Assembly: GCA_949825045.1 (NCBI GenBank)
Contig: OX463814.1
Span: 30,894,383-30,958,382, forward strand
From: Argyresthia goedartella
Lineage: Eukaryota; Arthropoda; Insecta; Lepidoptera; Argyresthiidae
DNA length: 64,000 bases
Direction of reading: 5' to 3'
The translations under genes and the position numbers were made by a program. Shown here piece by piece: positions 32,860 through 42,653 of this stretch (its first letter is position 1; the number at the start of each line of letters is the position of its first letter). The notes beneath the pieces were generated by a model that was not told the DNA's origin, did no database searches, and saw only the letters and a program-made list of their open reading frames with translations.

Positions 32860-33010
32860 TTAAATGAAAACCGCAAACTGGATTTTCATCCAGCCACTTA
32901 CCCATCGCCGACATGCATGCTTTTGTATGAGATAATACGAGATCCCAGGTGTCTTGGCTAATCACTATTGCCGTGTCATCTGCGTAACAAAATAACTCTA
33001 TGTCATCCCA
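32860..33010 (-). pseudogene. LINE RT catalytic fragment (YADD)
   Basis: Minus-strand translation gives ELFCYADDTAIVISQDTWD and SAMGKWLDEN, the catalytic YADD box and the following helix of a Jockey/CR1-type RT. It continues the RT at 33737-33440 on the same strand after an AT-rich insertion of about 420 bp. Confidence 0.75.
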
Positions 33011-33439
33011 CGAGCCTAGTGATTTCCAGATTTGTTGATAATTTGTTGCATCCAGACAGCAATGACAATTTGACTGATTAATTCTAATAGGTCCAAAGGC
33101 TCTTACTTTTATATTTTTATATAGGTATTTATTTCTTATGTAGTACATATATTTGTATTGTATGTATATATTGAATACATATTTATTTTATGTAGATCTG
33201 TAGGTATCTATATATATTTCATATCCGTAGTTTATATAAGTAGTAAGTATTTAAATATTCATAATAATATATAATATTCATATATCTAATAATCATAATT
33301 TAGGTAATGGTTTGTTTTTCCGCCGCAACTTCAATTTCACATGTTAAATTAGGGGATATCTGTTATTGGCAATACTTATGTTTAATTTTGATGTTAAGTA
33401 CTACTTTGTAATTTGCTGTTGATGTCCTAAATAAAGAAA
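33011..33439. other. AT-rich insertion inside a LINE RT
   Basis: Very AT-rich DNA with repeated TATATATT and ATAATAT tracts and a TTTATTTATTTATT-type tail at 33425-33452. It separates the two parts of one RT reading frame, so it is an insertion. Its type is not recognised. Confidence 0.5.
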
Positions 33440-34410
33440 ATAAATAAATAAATCATTTATATAAATAATGAACAGTGTAGGTCCGAGAATACTACCTTGG
33501 GGCACGCCAAAGTTGATGGCGTCTTCTGAACCTATTACGTGCCCTATTTTGATGCACTGGGATCTATTTCGGAGGTAGCTAGAGAACCAGCCAAGAGCAC
33601 TTCCTCTGATACCGATAGCCTCCAGTTTATGGAGAAGGATAAGTGGTGACACTGTGTTAAACGCCTTGGCCAGGTCCAGAAAGACACCGACACACGCCCT
33701 GCCTCTGTCTAGCTCACCACTTACTATTTTGAGCAATTAAGTGACAGCGTCCTCCGTAGACCTGCCTTGACAAAAGCCATATTGCCCATTTGATAGAATC
33801 CGTTGAGACTCGAAAAATCCTATGAGTCGCTTGCTTACAATTTGTTCTAATATTTTTGAAAGGGAGCTCAGCAGCGAGATAGGCCTGGACGTAATTTTAA
33901 TGTTTTTTGCCAAAGTATCCTAGTCGGTGTTAAGCTTTTCCATGGTTTTTCCAAACTATGTCCTACTTTGGTGAAGTAGGAGTTGCAGTGAGCTAGTGAT
34001 TCGTTAAAGGAAAGTTTGGCTGATAATAGTTCGTCACTCGAAGCATTTCTTTTATTTATTTCACATATGTTTTTTATGGGTTTCCACATGTTCTTAGGAA
34101 TATTCTTGTTATCTTCGAGTGTTTGTTTGTTGTATTAGCACTTGAGCCGTTTTAAAAGATCATTGCAAAAGTTCCTGTATCTAATATAGGTTATTCCCAG
34201 AATTACGTTTTTTTGTTCCTTGCGGGATCGGGTATGCAGCTGGTCGCGGTGTTTCATGCAGCGAATGAGCCCAGGAGTGATCCAGGATTTCAGGGCGTGC
34301 TTAGATCGGCTAATTTTAATTGTTTTAGTATTTCTACTGATAGTTTCTGTAAGATTATCTGTAAATATTTGTGCTCCTGTTGTAGCAAAGTCGCAATTCA
34401 GGACCAGTGT
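33440..34410 (-). pseudogene. LINE ORF2: linker and RT fingers/palm
   Basis: Minus-strand frames give, in order: SFNESLAHCNSYFTKVGHSL (linker, about 34000), RPISLLSSLSKILEQIVSKR (about 33890-33830), YGFCQGRSTEDAVT (about 33780), VGVFLDLAKAFNTVSPLILL and NFGVPQGSILGPTLFIIYIN (33736-33440). At least two stops or frame shifts interrupt it. The RT block that should precede RPISLL is missing here and is found upstream at about 35270-35150. Confidence 0.8.
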
Positions 34411-35274
34411 TCAGTCAATCCTGCCTAGTTCGTCCACTACTTTTTCTAAATCTGTTTCGGTGCCATATATATTTCTTTTTTGTTTCTTTAAGGACAAAAA
34501 AAGGCTACTTATAGTAACGCTGTGGTCTGTCACATCTGTTCCGCAGACGATGCCTACCGCTTCTATTTTTGATCCGACAAAAATATGATCCAGACAATTT
34601 AGACCCCTAGTAGGCTTTGTAATTACTCGTTTGAGACCTGCCTCGGCTGTTAATGAATTGTAGTCAGGGAAATCGCTCTCTTCGAGGATATTGATATGAA
34701 TATCACCTGCTAAGACAAACTTTGTAGTTGAGCTAGTAATAAAGATGTTCTCCAGAGATTTCACAAAGTTTGACTTATCGCTGAAAGAGGGAGAGCGATA
34801 GACCGCAAGAATGGAAAGTAAGCCCGGGAATTCCACAAGCAGACCCATTGCGTCAACCAATAATGTTGGTTCTAGTACGTTTACTGTCCAAGAATCTCTT
34901 ACAAACACAACAACACCTCCGGCTTTGTTAATAAATTTGGAAGTTCTGAATGCGGTGTAGCCAGCTATCGATCGAATTATGGAAAATTCAGTTAGGTGAC
35001 ACTCCGTTAAAATAATGATATCAAAGGCTATGTCAAATCTCTCCAAGAGTACTAGGAATTGATCGAAATTTCTCTGCATGCTTCTTATATTAAAGGAAAG
35101 CATAATGAAGTTATGCTCTATATTTATAACTGGTTTACATTGCTCCGGAAGTTCGTTCGGCAGTGAGATGAGAAGCGCTTTCTTCCACAGACCAGGAAAA
35201 GAGCTGACCGATAGAGCATGATTAATAATGTGGATAATAGGCGGAAACAACTCTTCAGAGACACTTTGGATCAT
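34411..35274 (-). pseudogene. LINE endonuclease with displaced RT segment
   Basis: The frame encodes an endonuclease (LSFNIRSMQRNFDQFLVLLE, IILTECHLTEF, VYRSPSFSDKSNF, AGDIHINIL, CLDHIFVGS, VTDHSVTIS). It is preceded in the same frame by IIHIINHALSVSSFPGLWKK, which is an RT segment normally placed after the endonuclease. The order RT piece, then endonuclease, indicates rearrangement. The frame is open for 287 codons across this join. Confidence 0.8.
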
Positions 35275-36510
35275 CTGATGGCAGATGTTTTAGCCATGAG
35301 CAGCTTTGGAGGTTAAAGCTAACACTGCGCCGATTCCAACGAGACTAAAGATTTCGGTGGGCTAACCACCGAAAAAATTGGTCTGGATTCCCCAAAATTC
35401 CCCGATTTTTGTTATTCCCTGCAATTTCTCCACGTTTACCCTCAATTCCCCACAAATCATGGATTCCCCGTAATTGGCAACGTATGGAAGAGTCTGTTGG
35501 CTGACGCCAAGGCCTTAGTCAACTCTCCAATTGCGTTGGTTCGGGGTAATCCGAGTGCAAAGGTTCCCTTCCTTCTTTCCTACCTGCGTCGGTTCGGGGC
35601 AATCCGAGTGCGACATCTCCCGTTTTCCCCCCTTCTTCGGTTTGGGGTAATCCGAGTGCGACATATCCTGCTTTCACGATTAGCTATAGTTCCATCGTTT
35701 CGGTGATATCCGAATGTGACGACTATAATATTGTCAGGTCATTAACTATTTTGTCGTTTCGGGGTATACCGATTAAGACGTGCGTGTAACCACTTAACCA
35801 CGTCCCATAGAGTGCGTACTAGGATCGTTAAGGACCTCTTGGAAATCCAGGAAGTATTTGTAATGTTCAGTGCTTGTGCACCAGATAGGATCATTTTCCA
35901 TACCTTTCTAGGCAGGGTCCGTTGTTTGGATAAATCCATACCAGATTGTGTACAGTTAATAGGAAATAAACTCAATGTAGTGGATAACTCTTACCTCCTA
36001 ACTATGTGTTTAACTGATAACCCTAGACAGATTCCCAACATATATTGAGTAAAACGAAATCCGGGCACCTTGCCAAGAGCAACAGTCCTCGTGTTAGCTA
36101 ATCCGGCTGAGCGACTCCGGAGGGGTTGATCCCAATGACAGAGCAACTATAGATATTGGAGTAATTTACAACCGTTTATTCTAATCAGGCCCACTAGTTC
36201 GAACGCGAGTCAACACTATTTTGTGAATCACTTTTACAATTCTATTCTTGATATGTTTTGGAGTTTAAGTTTCATGTATCCTTGGTCCCACAATATTCTC
36301 TGTAGGGAGTATTAATTATCAGAATTATTCAAAGCCTCATTGCTATACCTAGCAATTTTTGTTTGTGGTTCGCACGACACAGAATATCCTTGTATGCGGC
36401 CAGAAGAAATGTATATGCGTTTATATTAATATTTATGTTCATATTTATGTATGAGAAAAGACATGCTTTGTTTGCTTTATTTACATGTTGAATTCTGAAC
36501 CATATGAGAA
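35275..36510. other. Unassigned region with short degenerate repeats
   Basis: No gene is supported. It holds a 9-bp hairpin (TTTCGGTGG, loop GCTAA, CCACCGAAA; 35352-35374), several ATTCCCC motifs (35390-35480), and the degenerate repeat array at 35537-35785. Single short frames such as 35812-36048 look accidental. Confidence 0.45.
35537..35785 (+). repeat. Degenerate TCGGTTCGGGGTAATCCGAG repeats
   Basis: About five diverged copies start near 35538, 35589, 35637, 35698 and 35755, separated by about 47-62 bases. The core is TCGGGGTAATCCGAGTGCGA. The third to fifth copies drift progressively. Confidence 0.65.
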
Positions 36511-36516
36511 AACTAG

Positions 36517-36560
36517 AGATCTCCGTGGTCTAGTGGGCTTATCCCGTTAGCAAATCTGTC
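36517..36560 (+). repeat. tRNA-like SINE head (A-box only)
   Basis: CTCCGTGGTCTAGTGGGC fits a pol III A-box (TGGTCTAGTGG). No B-box follows within the expected distance, so this is a truncated SINE or tRNA fragment. Confidence 0.4.
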
Positions 36561-36647
36561 ACATGCGTCTTTACGTCGCGTAACTAAATTCACATATAAA
36601 TTTTCTAATGCACGATAAAAACGGTATTCTTGCCCACATGCGACATT

Positions 36648-37136
36648 CACTCCTTGATGAGTAGCCAAACGGTGTCCCAAAAGGCACGTTTGTCGATTCA
36701 TAATGGAGTGTTAAGTCCGACATTGATGTATGGGAGCGAATGTTGGGTATAGCAGAAGAAGCATGAAAGCAGAATAAACGCTGTAGAAATGAGGTCTTCA
36801 AGGAGTATGTGTTGAGTTTTTTTTCATTCGTTGAAAGATAGATTGAAGATTGAAGTTATAAAGGAACGCTGTGGATTAAAAGAAGATATAGTGACAAGGA
36901 TAGAGAAAGGCCAGCTGAGATGGTTTGGTCACGTTGAAAGGAAGAATGAAAGGAGATTGAGTAAAAAGATTTAGTATGCAAAAACAAAGTATCCGTAACC
37001 GGCTAGCTTGTATGAAGAGACTTATGAATGTTGAGGAAGCGAGAGATGTATGTCAGGATCGTAGCAGGTGGAGGTCTTTAGTCTCTGCCTACCCCTCTTC
37101 CGGGAAATAGGCGTGAGCATATGTATGTATGTATGT
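36648..37136 (+). mobile_element. RTE-like LINE 3' fragment with target duplication
   Basis: The fragment encodes a LINE ORF2 C-terminus with several frame breaks: HNGVLSPTLMYGSECWV, KIEVIKERCGLKEDIVTRIE and QLRWFGHVERKNERRLSKK. The 3' end is a (TATG)n run. ATGCGACATT occurs on both sides (36638-36647 and 37137-37146), a clear 10-bp target duplication, so both ends are fixed. The element is heavily 5'-truncated. The clade call (RTE-like) rests on recognising the RWFGHVER block. Confidence 0.75.
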
Positions 37137-37542
37137 ATGCGACATTAAATGCTAACGAAATTTCAAATCTAATTAAATTGTAGAATAATCTTTGAATTCT
37201 ATGTTCCGTTGATATCGATTATGAAATTGACGACATTTTGTTAATCCTAAATTAACGTACATATTTGATTTATATTAGTTATTGTTTGATTGATTGTAAC
37301 CTGCTTATTGGTTAATTTAATATAATCATTTACTTGTAAAATAGATTAATGATATTAAATTAAAAAAATTGGACGGAACATACATTTCGCAACAAGTATG
37401 ATGAAAGACGCAAGAACGCAAGAACACTGAACATTGATATTTACTTGTCAATGGATAAGTAAATACCAATTTTCAGTGTCTCAAGTGTGTTGTGTTTTAA
37501 AAGTTTTTTAGTGAAGTCCAGCGTCTTGGCCATCCATTTCCT

Positions 37543-37850
37543 TCAACACTTCTCCCATAAAAGCAGTGACAAGCTCATCCATGGATAATCTTGATCAAAA
37601 CAGCGGTTTGAGTTATACTATTTATTCCTTGTGTTTGTTGACTTACACTTCAATTAAATCATAATAGAGATACGATTTTCAACACTTCTCCCATAAAAGC
37701 AGTGACAAGCTCGGCAATGGATAATCTTGATCAAAACAGCGGTTTGAGTTATATCATTTATTCCTTGTGTATCACTATACACAAGGAATAAATGATTCTT
37801 CACTTCTTCTTACACTTCAATTAAACCATAATAGAGATACGTAGGTACCT
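37543..37850 (+). repeat. 137-bp tandem duplication
   Basis: CAACACTTCTCCCATAAAAG recurs at 37680, and the following 100 bases are nearly identical (AATCTTGATCAAAACAGCGG in both). The second unit is longer because of an internal inverted repeat. Confidence 0.85.
37753..37796. repeat. Perfect 20-bp hairpin with 4-nt loop
   Basis: ATCATTTATTCCTTGTGTAT, loop CACT, then its exact reverse complement. In the first unit of the duplication the same place has only the left arm (TTATTCCTTGTGT), so the right arm was added in this copy. Confidence 0.9.
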
Positions 37851-38104
37851 TACCAAGCTACAAGTCAAGAAACAAAAAAGCAAGGAAACGTCTGTGTTGT
37901 AAGTTACGACCAACTAAAACTGTCTAAAACGTCAGTTTTCATACGTCTTGTTAAAGTCGCATGCAAAATACCACACGACTCTAATCGAACAGAATTCGTT
38001 AGATAATTTGCGCACACGATTGTGTGAGGATACGTAAATTTTGATTTTATACGACAAATGGCGAGTCATTCGCATATTTTACGTCTACACTTTAAATTCG
38101 CATG

Positions 38105-38260
38105 TGAATTGGCTCCCTGGTCCGAATCCCGGTGCTGAGCATGTACCAATGAGATAAGTAATTTATCTTAACTACATTATTCAGACCTTCTAACAGTGAT
38201 GGAAAACGTCGTGAGGAAACCCTTATTACTCCATAGCTGCGGCGGTGGGCTAGCCCCCTT
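38105..38260 (+). repeat. SINE-like sequence with B-box
   Basis: TGGTCCGAATCCCGG (about 38119-38133) fits a pol III B-box. The following CATGTACCAATGAGA and the GATGGAAAACGTCGTGAGGA block resemble common insect SINE or LINE tails. It merges into the 1.3 kb repeat annotated next. Confidence 0.45.
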
Positions 38261-39515
38261 TCACGCAAAACGTAGTATTGAATGACTGGCTGAAAGTGGG
38301 CACAATTGTGCCTCTGCCACCCCGTGAGAGAAAAGGGATGACGCTATATTATATCATGTAATGAGAAAACTGTAGTGTGCCGTAAAAATTGCGGTTGAAA
38401 CGAGCAGAGAGCGTCTTTTATGCAAACACTCATTTAATTTTTCACTCCCATGAATATAGAACGACTGTTTTCAAAACACTCGTATATTCTCGTGATTTTT
38501 AATTCAAACTACGAAGGAAATTGCTGATATTTCACGTCTCTATAATCGTCGTCTACACTACGTAATAACTCGGTATGATTCCAAATGAATGCTAGGATTT
38601 CAACCAAGGAGTAATAATGAACTTGCCATATATTAATTACGTATATCGTCAAAATGTATCCTTCTAGGTAAGCAAAAAGTTATCAATACGTTGAGAATAT
38701 TCTTCGAAAACTTCTGTTAAGTACCTACTCATACCATGAAAATAAAAATGAAATGTAAGAAAATGAAAGAAAGAAAGAAAAGGGAAATAAGAACAATATG
38801 TTTTAAGGACCAAGGAAAACTAGCCTAGGCGATGTGTCAACGGCAAAGCTTTCGCTCCGCTGAAACGGAATGCATGCCATTTATCTTGTCATTACTCAGA
38901 GAAAAGCGCCACAAATCTCGGCATTCGACTGTAATAGAACGACCAACGACGAGCCGGATTTCAATAAGATAAATAACGTTAAACAGATACATTTAGCATA
39001 AATAATGTACATAGCCCATTGAAGTCCTCAATGCCATCATTGATGCACACGCACAAGATGTTACTGCTCAAAATGCGGTAATAGTAGTATTGGTGACGTG
39101 TTTAAGTATGGCTCTATATTTCTGTAAGATGAATAATAAAACGATTTAAATGAATGACCATGAACAGGTGAATTACCTGAAATGAACGAAAACATTTCTG
39201 AATTGTGAGACAAAATTACTAAATTGCGCCACACAATCCTAAATGGTTAAGCTAACCCTTATTGGCTAAATAAAGGTTAGGCTAGGTTGAACATGTAAGA
39301 ACCACAAAATCCAACGCTCGTTTTGTGTTTTATGTTGCTCGAATTACGGATTTCATGTTGCTATTTTACAAATTTCTAGTCGCGCAATTATGTAATTTTA
39401 TCAGGAAAAACCAGTATTTCTAATCGCGCTCAGTTTTTAGCGAAATGCAGTAATTTTATCAGGAAAAATCACTATTTTTTTCAATAAAAAACTAGATTTA
39501 AGGTCATACATAAAT
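38165..39515 (+). repeat. 1.3 kb dispersed repeat, copy 1
   Basis: This is homologous in inverted orientation to 61735-62985. Shared landmarks include GGAAAACGTCGTGAGGAAAC, CACAATTGTGCCTCTGCCAC, GACAAGATAAATGGCATGCA (in inverse), CAACGGCAAAGCTTTC and ACCACAAAATCCAACGCTCG. No coding or terminal repeats are seen. It is probably a non-autonomous DNA element or Helitron derivative. Confidence 0.75.
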
Positions 39516-39536
39516 CCGGTTTTTTAATTAATTTCC

Positions 39537-40253
39537 GTGATGAAATCTTGTTGTCTACAGTTCAATTTGTTATTTTCATCAATATACTTCTTAGTAATAG
39601 CATTTTCTGCACCCTCAGGCGATTTTAATCATTTTAATCGACTTAGTTTTAAGTCAATGCTTTGTTTTAAGTCGCTGCAAAAGAAATTGCGTGCAGTGAT
39701 TATTGTATCCAATTACATAACGAAAACTCATGGCTCTACAGTTGTTGCGATGAGTGTCAGCTGCAAATCATATGTTAAGACCTTGCAACTACAGCAGAAA
39801 CCAACAAGCCTTAAGTCAAGGATGTATTTTGCAGAGGACGGACTTTACAATACATTCCTACAACTCATACGGAATTAAAATGGCAATGGATGTCAACTTG
39901 TATGTACCTCAATTTTTAGCACCAAACTACATGGCATTTAGCAACTTCAGGAATATTTCTTTACACCTTCAAGAAGAAGATAACAGCAAGGAATATCAAG
40001 ATATCGAGAGAAAAATATCTCAGCAAAATAAGAAAGAATACTGGCTAAATTTAACAAACTTATCAAAATACAGCATTATAAACATCAGCTTTACAAGCAG
40101 AGGCTTATGGTGGCAGCTATTGATAAGAGTGTCAATAGCTGCCACCATAACCGCCATTGTTTGGTGCATAAGGATGCAGGATGCATGCATAGGTTGCCAG
40201 CCGTCTCCAAGGATTGCGACGACATCTACGGATTGGAGATATCAGAGATAGTC
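39537..40253 (+). pseudogene. Possible env-like remnant
   Basis: Two overlapping plus-strand frames (39537-39878, 39754-40251) are longer than the background. The second ends in a hydrophobic stretch (GLWWQLLIRVSIAATITAIVWC) followed by a Cys-containing tail, after a charged helical segment. This resembles the membrane anchor of insect errantivirus env proteins. No cleavage site or LTR is seen. The assignment is tentative, and it could be an unrelated broken gene. Confidence 0.35.
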
Positions 40254-40351
40254 CTGCGCCCCAATCACTTGAAAAACCAACAAACGAAGCAAGAAAACGA
40301 AAAGTCAACATTCAGTTTTGACTAGAATAAATTCCTTTCGGAACAATCTGT

Positions 40352-40510
40352 CCGTATCCCAAATACTCCTTATAAAATAACAGTTTTTCTAATCGACCGT
40401 ATGCCAACAGATCTATTTCTCATAGGATCCGTATGCCAAAACACCCTTTTCTCATTGCATCCGTATGCCATAAGATTTGTTTCTTATGACACCCGTATGC
40501 CCAAAAGATC
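40352..40510 (+). repeat. Short interspersed repeats, core TCCGTATGCCAAAA
   Basis: Five copies of a CCGTATGCC-A core start near 40351, 40397, 40429, 40461 and 40492. Spacing is about 46, 32, 32 and 31 bases. The intervals share partial similarity (TTTCTCAT, AAGAT). This is a degenerate minisatellite. Confidence 0.65.
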
Positions 40511-40789
40511 CGGTTCCCCTATATGACTGTTCCAAAACACCCTTGCATTGTCATTGCATCTGATCATGACTTATAAAAAGGTAACACATTCCTTTCTAGA
40601 TGACGTAGTGAGGGGAATGGATGTTTTGGGAAATGGATATCAAGCCAAACGTGTTTTTAGGGTAAACACATTCTAGAAAACGAATTATTTAGGAAACGGT
40701 AGTGACAGGAACGGCCGTTTCAGGATCAGGACTTTCTGGGAAACGGATATCAAGCCAAAGTTGCTCGAGTTTGTTCAGATATTCTTCGT
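40511..40789. other. Unassigned spacer
   Basis: No gene is seen. GGAAACGGTAGTGACAGGAA and GGATATCAAGCCAAA occur in pairs (about 40635 and 40745), again suggesting degenerate repeats. Confidence 0.35.
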
Positions 40790-41495
40790 TCGCGCTGAGC
40801 CAACAGACGTCTTTATAATCAATGAGAGGTAGAATGAGAGACTGGGCAAGAGTAATTTTGGTCTGTCGAGGTAGAAAGTTATGAAGTCTCCTTAGAGAGT
40901 GAAAGGTAGCAAAGACTCGACGACTGACCTTAATGACATATAATGACCAGGACAGTTAATTGGTTATCGAAGATGATGACCAGATTTTTGGCTTTCTTGC
41001 TTACATGCTTGCTTACATGATTATGGTACCATAGAAGGAAAGTGTCAGGAGGAATGGGCTGATTCTGCATCAGATTAAAAAAATGTCTGGTACCAATAAT
41101 CATGGCTTGGGACTTGGTCGGGTAAACCAAAAGACCTAAGAAAGAAGCCCAGACCCTATTACCCTCTAGATCGGCAATCAGTGCCTCCACAGCAGAATCA
41201 ACATCGCAAGGAGAGAAGTGGCGATAAATCTGGAGGTCGGCGGCATAGAGATGGTAGGAAGAGGACACGTCTAAAATGGATTTAATTAAAATGGAAAACA
41301 GAAAGAGAGAGTGTATGCCGCCTTGGGGAATGCCAGAAGAGAGGTTATACCATTCAGTGGTTGTCTCCTCCGACCATCAGGTCAATACTGCCAATCTCTC
41401 AGATAGGAGTCGAACCAGCTGGCAGATAAGGAGGAGACATTCAAAGACTTAAGCAGTTTAACAAGGATGCCGAAATCAACGCAGCTAAATGCACT
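40790..41495 (-). pseudogene. LINE reverse transcriptase fragment (YAAD)
   Basis: Minus-strand translation gives FSCVDFGILVKLLKSL and ASWFDSYLRDW, then HLYAADLQIYRHFSPCDVDS and GLLVYPTKSQAMIIGT. These are RT palm and thumb blocks. The catalytic YADD is mutated to YAAD, with frame breaks upstream. It is a dead fragment of a CR1/Jockey-type LINE unlike copies 1-3. Confidence 0.75.
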
Positions 41496-41734
41496 TACTT
41501 ATTCACGCATACAAGCCGTAGCACTTAAACCCAAGCCACAATAGACAATTTTTAGAGTGTTATTCATTATTTTAAAGTAAATTGTGCTCCACTATACAAC
41601 AAACTCTTTAACTTCTAACTGACAACTAAAATAACCCTTAGTTGCATAAAGGTGTGTGTATTCCTTCAAAGACGATACAATACTTATTTTGAACAGATAC
41701 ATTACTATGAGATTTTTATGTGAAAACATCGTAA
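41496..41734. other. Flank before the errantivirus-like element
   Basis: AT-rich, no gene. The last four bases (GTAA, 41731-41734) are the left target-site copy of the following element. Confidence 0.6.
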
Positions 41735-42030
41735 TGTTATAACCCTGTTTTCTTTGTAATAAAAGCTAAACAAGCAGATCACCTTGTAACGTGTATATTT
41801 CCATGATATTCTATTGCAGAGTCAGCCCTTTGGTTACCTGCCATTTACTTGAATAATATTTTTTTTAGTCAGTTAGAATTGTTCAATTGCGAGGAGCGGT
41901 CGCCTCCACTTTCAAGAAGTTATAAAAGTTGTGTCGTAGTGATCTTGTAAGATTTGTCAAAAGACAATAAACTAGTTAGGCGAACATTGTAGTTTTTTTT
42001 AAAAAGACAGACACCATAGGCCTCCTAACA
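41735..42030 (+). repeat. 5' LTR of the errantivirus-like element
   Basis: It starts TGTTATAACC and ends CCTCCTAACA (TG...CA). It includes a TATA box (TATAAAAG, 41921-41928) and a polyadenylation signal (AATAAA, 41966-41971) about 40 bases apart, so U3, a short R and U5 can be inferred. It is identical to 50159-50454 as far as I can read. Confidence 0.95.
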
Positions 42031-42033
42031 AAT

Positions 42034-42051
42034 TGGTGTCAGAAGTGGGAT
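42034..42051 (+). promoter_or_regulatory. Primer-binding site
   Basis: TGGTGTCAGAAGTGGGAT lies three bases after the LTR. It is complementary to the 3' end of a tRNA, most likely a leucine tRNA (inference from known PBS sequences). It would prime minus-strand DNA synthesis. Confidence 0.8.
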
Positions 42052-42653
42052 TCCAAAGAGGTCATACAGACATCTAAGGAATCCGAATCCCTGGCCAGTG
42101 TTTGTCCTGATCGACGATAAGACTCGTGCCTAGTACGAGCCCGCATCAGCTACAACCTAACTGTCTTGATCCGACGGTCAGTCTCCGCCCTCTGAGCGTG
42201 AGCCCGCGATCCAGAACACTACCACTGCGGGTACTCCATTCAACGTGCCCGACGAACAGCTCTAGCTCATCATCACCATCGCCCAACATCCTGGGTGCAT
42301 TATCCTGCAGCCCGTTTCCAGCCAAAAATCTAACACGCCGCCTGTCGCCGCGTGGTCACCAAGCGCTGTCACTAGACACGCGTCACGCGCTGCCTGCCCA
42401 CGTCACGCAACCTGCCGCGTGATACCATCGCCAAGCCCGAGAATGCAGCTTAAGACCAATATCGTCGTGTGTCTGTGAGTTACAAAACCCGTTTACTTTT
42501 GTGTTCTACCGTTTTCATGTGAAAGTGTTTTTAAGTCCTACTTTTAATTTTACCTGCTACATCTTATGTTTTACGGTGATTTATTTTTACATTTATTTTA
42601 TTGGTATTGTCAAACATTTTGTCTAAGACTACCTAAACATAGCACAATAATTA
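42052..42653 (+). other. Leader of the errantivirus-like element
   Basis: The 600-base leader contains a frame at 42126-42422 (98 codons, Ser/Pro/Arg-rich) with no recognisable domain. It is probably noncoding leader with packaging signals and possibly the splice donor for env mRNA. I could not fix a donor. Confidence 0.5.

Larger units (their letters stand above)
37147..38100. other. Noncoding region with a local tandem duplication
   Basis: No gene is seen. AT-rich sequence leads into a duplicated unit of about 137 bp (37543-37679 and 37680-37850) and a perfect hairpin (37753-37796). Confidence 0.5.

Noticed and set aside
40352..40510. Regularly spaced repeats resembling a CRISPR array
   Set aside because: The units are short and degenerate, the spacers share sequence, there are no cas genes, and the DNA is clearly from an animal genome.
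42126..42422. 98-codon frame in the errantivirus-like leader as a fourth gene
   Set aside because: Low-complexity Ser/Pro composition, no domain, and positioned where leader and packaging sequence are expected.
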